Source: Streptomyces sp. NBC_01353 (lineage in GTDB: Bacteria; Actinomycetota; Actinomycetes; Streptomycetales; Streptomycetaceae). From it: 64,000 nt of DNA. Shown piece by piece: positions 59,598 through 64,000 of the stretch (position 1 is its first letter; every line of letters begins with the position of its first letter). The stretch covers positions 6,820,001-6,884,000 of the forward strand of contig NZ_CP108352.1 of the NCBI RefSeq assembly GCF_036237275.1, given 5' to 3'. A program made the translations under genes and the position numbers. The notes beneath the pieces were generated by a model. The model was not told where the DNA came from and did not search any database. It saw nothing but the letters and a program-made list of their open reading frames with translations.

Positions 59598-59786
59598 TCA
59601 CCAGGTGGCGCGGACCTGACGGATGATGCGCCGGCGCAGCCGCACCCGACGGCTGCCGTCCCGGTGCAGGCTCAGTCGGTCCAACTCCCAGTGCCCGTAC
59701 TCGGCATGGTCGGTCAGAAGCCGCGTCGCCTCCTTGCGGGAGACGCCGCGCGGCACGTACACGTCGACAAATTCGTATTCCGGCAT
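59598..59786 (-). CDS. DUF5703 family small basic protein
   Basis: 62 residues: MPEYEFVDVYVPRGVSRKEA, AEYGHWELDRLSLHRDGSRR, then a basic tail VRLRRRIIRQVRATW. The whole length matches the small conserved actinobacterial DUF5703 proteins. No known function; the Arg-rich tail could bind nucleic acid or ribosome. Divergent from the gene at 59834 with only 47 bp between. Confidence 0.87.
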   Translation of the reverse strand: MPEYEFVDVYVPRGVSRKEATRLLTDHAEYGHWELDRLSLHRDGSRRVRLRRRIIRQVRATW

Positions 59787-59833
59787 CGCATCTATTGTGC
59801 GGGCACGGGCCCGGTACGGATAGCGTGCGTCTC

Positions 59834-60481
59834 ATGTCTGATGCTGCGCAGCCCACCGCTGCCGAGGTACGTGCCGCCGCCGAGGCGGTCAAAGCCGCAC
59901 TGGACCGTCACCTCGAGACGGTCGAGCGCCGCTCGGGAGACGACGACCCGGCCGTCTACGAAGCCTTCAACGCCCTCGCCGCGGCGGCCGAGGCGTACGA
60001 CGAGCGGCTCTACGACCGGTACGACGAGGTCACCCCCTTCGAGATCCCGGGCGCCGACGATTCGCTGCCGCCGTACGCGGGTCCCGAGGAGCCGCACGCC
60101 CTCAGCGTGCTGATCCGTCGCGACTACGCGGTGGTGGAGCCGAAGCGACTGCTCGCCCAGGCCCAGCGCATCGCCGATCTGGAGAGCGACGAGGAGGGCG
60201 CGGACGCCGCCCCCGTCGTCGGCGCCAGCACGCACGCTGCCCTCGGCGTGCTCTTCGGTGAGTACGAACCGGACGAAATCGCCTCACGGCACAAGGAGTT
60301 CGGCCTGGAGGAGGGCGACTCCACCCTCTGGGTCTCGGCCGCGGAGGAGCTGCCGGATCCGGGGGAGTGGCTGAACGCTCCCTTCGAGCACGCCGATCCC
60401 GAGCAGATCGTCTGCCGCTTCGACGTCAGCGCGGTCTTCGACGACGAACTGGACGACGGCATGGAGCAGCAGGACGCCTGA
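59834..60481 (+). CDS. Conserved hypothetical acidic protein
   Basis: 215 residues, strongly acidic, no signal or membrane segment. Helical N-terminal region (AEVRAAAEAVKAALDRHLET, AVYEAFNALAAAAEAYDERL), then a mixed domain with ALSVLIRRDYAVVEPKRLLA and HAALGVLFGEYEPDEIASRH. I do not recognise a named domain. ATG 59834 is used because the upstream extension reaches into the divergent promoter. Followed by a very long perfect terminator hairpin. Confidence 0.75.
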   Translation: MSDAAQPTAAEVRAAAEAVKAALDRHLETVERRSGDDDPAVYEAFNALAAAAEAYDERLYDRYDEVTPFEIPGADDSLPPYAGPEEPHALSVLIRRDYAVVEPKRLLAQAQRIADLESDEEGADAAPVVGASTHAALGVLFGEYEPDEIASRHKEFGLEEGDSTLWVSAAEELPDPGEWLNAPFEHADPEQIVCRFDVSAVFDDELDDGMEQQDA

Positions 60482-60500
60482 GGCGTACACCCGTGCGCAT

Positions 60501-60553
60501 GAGTACGGCGGAGGGCGGGACACCCACAGGGTGTCCCGCCCTCCGCCGTACTC
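60501..60553. terminator. 25-bp perfect hairpin terminator
   Basis: Arms 60501-60525 and 60529-60553 are perfectly complementary with a 3-base loop ACA. Lies between convergent genes and can act both ways. Confidence 0.85.
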
Positions 60554-60568
60554 CGTCCTGAAGCCGGG

Positions 60569-62893
60569 TCATTCCTCCCTGACGGCCAGAAGAGCCTCCA
60601 GGAGCGGCCGCAGCCGGGTCGTACGGTCCTGGGCCACCCCCTCGGCCACGGCGCGGGGCAGCGCCTGGTCCACGCCGTGGACGACCGACAGGTGGCGCTC
60701 GCCGCGGCCGAAGGCCGTGTAGACCCAGGGCCGGTTCAGGCTGTGGGCGGCGTCGCCAGGCAGCACCACGACGGCGGCCGGCCAGCGCATCCCGGCAGCC
60801 TGGTGCGCGGTGAGCGCCCAACCGTGCCGCAGCGCCGAATCCACCCGCTCCTTCGGTACGACGAGCTTCTCGCCCTCGCACTCCAGCCGCAGGCCCCCGG
60901 CGTCGGCCGAGACGACCGTCCCGGTCACCGTGCGCCCCGGGGCCGTGACGTACGCCACCCGGTCGCCCGGGTCGAAGCCGCCGAAGCGCCCCGGGCCGGG
61001 GTTGAGCCGCTGCTTCAACGCGGCGTTCAGCGCGCGGGTGCCGGCCGAGCCGCCGTGGCCGACCGTGATCACCTGCGTCTGCTCGGCCGGCACACCGATC
61101 GCCCGCGGAACGGAGTCGGCGACCAGCTGCACCGTCCGGTGGACGGCCTCGCCCGCGTCCCGGACCGGGACGATCACGACCTCCTTGCCCGGAGCCTCCA
61201 CCTGGTTCAGCTCGCCGATGCCGATGCCCGAGACGAGCTCGCCGATCGGGCCGGGATCCGGGACACGGGACGCGACCTGCGGGCAGACCCGGGCCGCCAG
61301 CACATCGCCGAACACCCGGCCGGCACCCGCCGAACCGAGGACACCGGGGTCACCGCTCAACACCAGACGGCAGCCGTCCGGCAGCGACTCCACGAGCATC
61401 GCCGCCGTCTCGACGTCCATCTGCGGCGCGTCGAGCACGATCAGCAGGTCCAGGGCGAGGGCGCCCTCCTGGTCCCTGCCGGGTCCGGCCGCGCCGGACA
61501 ACAGGGCGGCGACGGTCATCACCACGTCCGCGCCGGGGTGCCCCCCGGCCGATCCCGTCGAAGCCGCAGCCTCCGACGCCTCCGCCCGATCCACGGCGGC
61601 CGCCGGCGCCGCCCCCGGGTCGGCCGGAGCGAGAGACCTCAGGCGGCGGACCCCGTTCTCGCTGTGTGCCGCCACCGCGACGCGCAGACCGCGTGCCCGG
61701 GCGGCCTCGGCGAGCGCGACCGGCTCGCTGCGGGCCGCCTCGCCGCCGGTGTGCGCCACGAGTCCGTGCGCCCCGGCGGCGCGGACCAGCTCCGGCCCCT
61801 CCCAGTCGTCCGCGGTGACGGTCTTGGCCAGCCGGGCGAGACCGTCGGCGAGGCTCTCCTCGGCAAGGGCGTACCGGTCGAGCCCGAGCAGGACGGGGAT
61901 GTCCGCTTCCTCCGGCGCGGCTTCCTCGTCGTCCTCGGAGTGCTCCTCGGCGACCTGGCCTTCCTCCTCCTGGAACACCAGCACCGCGCCCTCGGAGATC
62001 GCCTGCTGGACGGCCTCCTCCGGGTCCGGCACCGACAGCTTGGCAAGACCGGCCCGCACGTCCGTGTCCTCCAGGGCCGTATGCCCCTTCAGCGCGGCCC
62101 GTTCGAGCAGCCAGGCCACCAGGGCGACGGCGCGGCGGGGGTCGCCGGGACCGCACTCCGCACCGAGCAGGGCCCGCGCGAAGCCGTCCGCGTGCTCGGG
62201 CTGGACCCCTGGCACCGAGAGCAGCTGCCAGGGGTCCTCGCGCAGCGCCTCGGCGGCTCCCTCGCCGAACACCGTGGCGACCTGGCCGGTCAGCGACTCC
62301 GGCGCCCCACCGCGCGCCAGGACGTCCCGCACGGCCGCCAGTGTCTCGGCGGAGGCCGCCGCCCTCTCGACCGGGGCCGGGCGCACCGTCGTGACCGGTG
62401 CCGCCGCGGGGGCCGGGCGCCGGGATTCGGGCTCGGGCGCGTCCAGGAGCGCGCCGACCGACTTCGTGCCGCTCTCCACGGCCCGTACCGCGGCGAGCAG
62501 ATCGGCCGCCTTGCCGCTGAGCTTGGTGCCCGCGGCCACGGGTCCTTCCTTCTCCGCCTTGCGCCGCTCGATCCGGGCCCGCAACTCCCGCTGCGCGGCG
62601 AGCTCGGCCTGAGCCTCCGAAAGCTCGGCGGCGGCCTTCGCCTCCCCGCCCTCGGCGGCGGCCTCACCATCGGCCTCGGTATCGGCATCGGCATCGGCCG
62701 GCTCGTCCTGCGTCGACGCCGCGCCCATGGCCGACGCGGCGTCGTCGGCGTCGGCCTCCGTCGGCGCGTCGGCGGCACCCGCACGGGCCTCGCCGCCGTC
62801 AGCACCCTCCACGGGGCGCTCGGTCGTGGCCTCGTCCTCGCCCGGCGCGGGCTCGGCTGCCTCGGGAGGGGTCTCCCGGGAAGGCTCGGTCAC
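60569..62893 (-). CDS. RecD2-like protein with helix-hairpin-helix region and lost ATPase motifs
   Basis: 774 residues. An acidic, Ala/Glu-rich N-terminal ~110 residues precedes a HhH-type segment (LREDPWQLLSVPGVQPEHAD, GFARALLGAECG) as in RecD2 helicases. The helicase core can be traced, but the Walker A GGPGTGKT position reads HTGGEAARSEP, Walker B DE reads LIVLDAPQMDVE, and GDPxQL reads GDPGVL. The C-terminal 2B/HKSQG-like part remains as LTAHQAAGMRWPAAVVVLPG and RPWVYTAFGRG. It is thus a degenerate, probably non-hydrolysing relative; the reading frame is intact. Coupled by 4 bp to the aldo/keto reductase gene upstream. Confidence 0.82.
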   Translation of the reverse strand: MTEPSRETPPEAAEPAPGEDEATTERPVEGADGGEARAGAADAPTEADADDAASAMGAASTQDEPADADADTEADGEAAAEGGEAKAAAELSEAQAELAAQRELRARIERRKAEKEGPVAAGTKLSGKAADLLAAVRAVESGTKSVGALLDAPEPESRRPAPAAAPVTTVRPAPVERAAASAETLAAVRDVLARGGAPESLTGQVATVFGEGAAEALREDPWQLLSVPGVQPEHADGFARALLGAECGPGDPRRAVALVAWLLERAALKGHTALEDTDVRAGLAKLSVPDPEEAVQQAISEGAVLVFQEEEGQVAEEHSEDDEEAAPEEADIPVLLGLDRYALAEESLADGLARLAKTVTADDWEGPELVRAAGAHGLVAHTGGEAARSEPVALAEAARARGLRVAVAAHSENGVRRLRSLAPADPGAAPAAAVDRAEASEAAASTGSAGGHPGADVVMTVAALLSGAAGPGRDQEGALALDLLIVLDAPQMDVETAAMLVESLPDGCRLVLSGDPGVLGSAGAGRVFGDVLAARVCPQVASRVPDPGPIGELVSGIGIGELNQVEAPGKEVVIVPVRDAGEAVHRTVQLVADSVPRAIGVPAEQTQVITVGHGGSAGTRALNAALKQRLNPGPGRFGGFDPGDRVAYVTAPGRTVTGTVVSADAGGLRLECEGEKLVVPKERVDSALRHGWALTAHQAAGMRWPAAVVVLPGDAAHSLNRPWVYTAFGRGERHLSVVHGVDQALPRAVAEGVAQDRTTRLRPLLEALLAVREE

Positions 62894-63876
62894 AGGGTGC
62901 TCCAGTCCTGGTCCGGATAGCGGTGCACGGGCGCAGACACGTCGTCGAGCGCCCGGCAGATCTCGTCAGGAAGACTAAGGCTCTCCACTGACAACGCGGC
63001 CGTGAGCTGCCGCGCGTTGCGCGCGCCGACGATCGGGGCGGTCACCCCGGGGCGGTCGCGCACCCAGGCGAGCGCCACCTGGAGCGGCGTCGTCGCCAGG
63101 CCGTCCGCCGCCGTCGCGACGGCGTCCACGATCCGGCTCGCCGCCTCGTCCAGGTACGGCTCCACGAACGGAGCCATGGTCTCCGAGCCGCCCCGGGAGT
63201 CCGTCGGGGTGCCCTGCCGGTACTTGCCCGTCAGCACCCCACGGCCCAGCGGCGAGGACGGCAGCAGGCCTATCCCCAGGTCGAGGGCGGCCGGCAGCAC
63301 CTCCCGCTCCACGCCCCGCTGCAGCAGTGAGTACTCCATCTGCGTCGCCGCCAGCCGCGTCCGCGCCGCGCCCGTGGCGCCGAGCTGCCAGGTCCCCGCC
63401 TTCGCCAGCTGCCACCCGCAGAAGTTGGACACCCCCACATACCGCGCCCGTCCACTGCTCACCGCGATGTCCAGCGCCTGGAGGGACTCCTCGAGCGGGG
63501 TGTGCGGATCGAAGGCGTGGAGCTGCCACAGATCCACGTGGTCGGTGCCGAGGCGGGCCAGGGAGGCGTCGAGCGCGGCCAGGAGATGCCCGCGCGAACC
63601 GTCCATCCGGCGGTCGGGATCCGGCACGCTGCCCGCCTTCGTGGAGATGACGAGATCGCGCCGGGGCACCAGCCGCTCCATGAGCTGCCCGAGCACGTAC
63701 TCCGCCTCGCCGCCGCCGTACACGTCCGCGGTGTCGACCAGCGTGCCGCCCGCGTCCCAGAACGCCTTCAACTGGTCGGCGGCGTCGTGCTCGTCGGTGT
63801 CCCGGCCCCACGTGAGGGTGCCGAGTCCGATCCGGGATACGCGCAGGCCGGTACGTCCGAGATGCCTCTGCTCCAT
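62890..63876 (-). CDS. Aldo/keto reductase
   Basis: 328 residues from ATG 63876 (MEQRHLGRTGLRVSRIGLGT), the family's standard start. The catalytic tetrad is DTADVYGGGEAEYVLG (Asp, Tyr), ISTKAGS (Lys) and LWQLHAFD (His). The NADPH-binding end (APIVGARNARQLTAAL) is intact. Reduces carbonyl compounds; close in type to the GroES-less YajO/Tas-like group. Precedes and overlaps the RecD2-like gene (ATGA at 62890-62893). Upstream 63877-64000 carries a palindrome but no gene. Confidence 0.92.
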   Translation of the reverse strand: MEQRHLGRTGLRVSRIGLGTLTWGRDTDEHDAADQLKAFWDAGGTLVDTADVYGGGEAEYVLGQLMERLVPRRDLVISTKAGSVPDPDRRMDGSRGHLLAALDASLARLGTDHVDLWQLHAFDPHTPLEESLQALDIAVSSGRARYVGVSNFCGWQLAKAGTWQLGATGAARTRLAATQMEYSLLQRGVEREVLPAALDLGIGLLPSSPLGRGVLTGKYRQGTPTDSRGGSETMAPFVEPYLDEAASRIVDAVATAADGLATTPLQVALAWVRDRPGVTAPIVGARNARQLTAALSVESLSLPDEICRALDDVSAPVHRYPDQDWSTL

Positions 63877-63978
63877 GGGCGCGAGATTACTGGCCAAGAC
63901 CCCACGCGGAGAGAGGCTGTGGACAACCTCCCCCTGACGGATCGCGTACCCGCGCGCTAGAGTCCGGGCCAAGGGACG

Positions 63979-63992
63979 TTACTGATCAGTAA
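63979..63992. promoter_or_regulatory. Perfect 14-bp palindrome near right edge
   Basis: TTACTGATCAGTAA, AT-rich in a GC-rich setting, ~100 bp upstream of the aldo/keto reductase start and probably in the promoter of a gene beyond the window. It looks like a TetR- or MarR-type operator. Confidence 0.55.
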
Positions 63993-64000
63993 AGAGGGTG

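Overview
The window is a stretch of actinobacterial chromosome, almost certainly Streptomyces or a close relative. The evidence is very high GC with strong third-position GC bias, two chaplin genes (58402-59546), a mycothiol-dependent formaldehyde dehydrogenase (53281-54369), many TetR regulators, and GTG/TTG starts. It looks like ordinary accessory-arm or core-edge chromosome. I see no prophage, insertion sequence, integrase, CRISPR array, rRNA or large biosynthetic cluster. One tRNA (Leu, anticodon GAG) is present. No gene-free stretch exceeds about 210 bases.

Layout. 1-5.1 kb: 5' part of hmgA (homogentisate dioxygenase) reading out of the left edge, divergent from a translationally coupled trio (beta-helix protein, cupredoxin-like lipoprotein, polytopic membrane protein). 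5.1-9.6 kb: a TetR regulator, a stand-alone molybdopterin oxidoreductase and a CitMHS citrate-metal transporter. 9.7-11.8 kb: a secreted Asn/Gly-repeat protein overlapping a class F sortase gene, then a DUF3574 protein. 12-14.6 kb: aldehyde and alcohol dehydrogenases. 14.6-19.9 kb, minus strand: tetR, two tandem ankyrin/HEAT paralogues, an ArsR-type regulator and an EamA transporter. 20-23.2 kb: acyl-CoA dehydrogenase, YiaA/B protein, TetR, MaoC hydratase and SoxR. 23.4-28.6 kb: DraRnl-type RNA ligase, BKACE enzyme, a zinc-ribbon unknown, an LRV/HEAT repeat protein and an alpha/beta hydrolase. 28.7-31.5 kb: exported erythromycin-esterase-family and NamZ proteins.

31.5-37.0 kb holds the most interesting set: SDR, acyl-CoA synthetase and TetR on one strand, facing an acyl-CoA dehydrogenase and an APH-fold kinase on the other. 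Both promoters carry the same palindrome (core CATACCGACTGG). These are the enzyme classes of the 4-hydroxyacid/levulinate (Lva; ACAD10/11) route. A closely related palindrome lies before the molybdopterin oxidoreductase at 5.7 kb.

37-45.3 kb: glucarate dehydratase-like enzyme, MBL hydrolase, a His-rich repeat protein, quinone oxidoreductase, two DUF202 membrane proteins, NUDIX, SDR/TetR and an FAD dehydrogenase. 45.4-48 kb: VanZ-like protein with an OmpR/histidine-kinase pair. 48-53.2 kb: ASCH protein, gluconate permease/kinase with divergent GntR, and an amino-acid permease. 53.2-58.2 kb: formaldehyde detoxification pair, pseudouridine synthase, an unknown, tRNA-Leu and an M20 peptidase. 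58.4-64 kb: short and long chaplins, DUF5703, an unknown, a RecD2-like protein that has lost its ATPase motifs, and an aldo/keto reductase.

Overall the region is rich in small CoA-ester and aldehyde/alcohol catabolic modules. Each sits with a TetR gene and recognisable palindromic operators, so several small regulons can be proposed from sequence alone. No database search was run; family calls rest on motif recognition.
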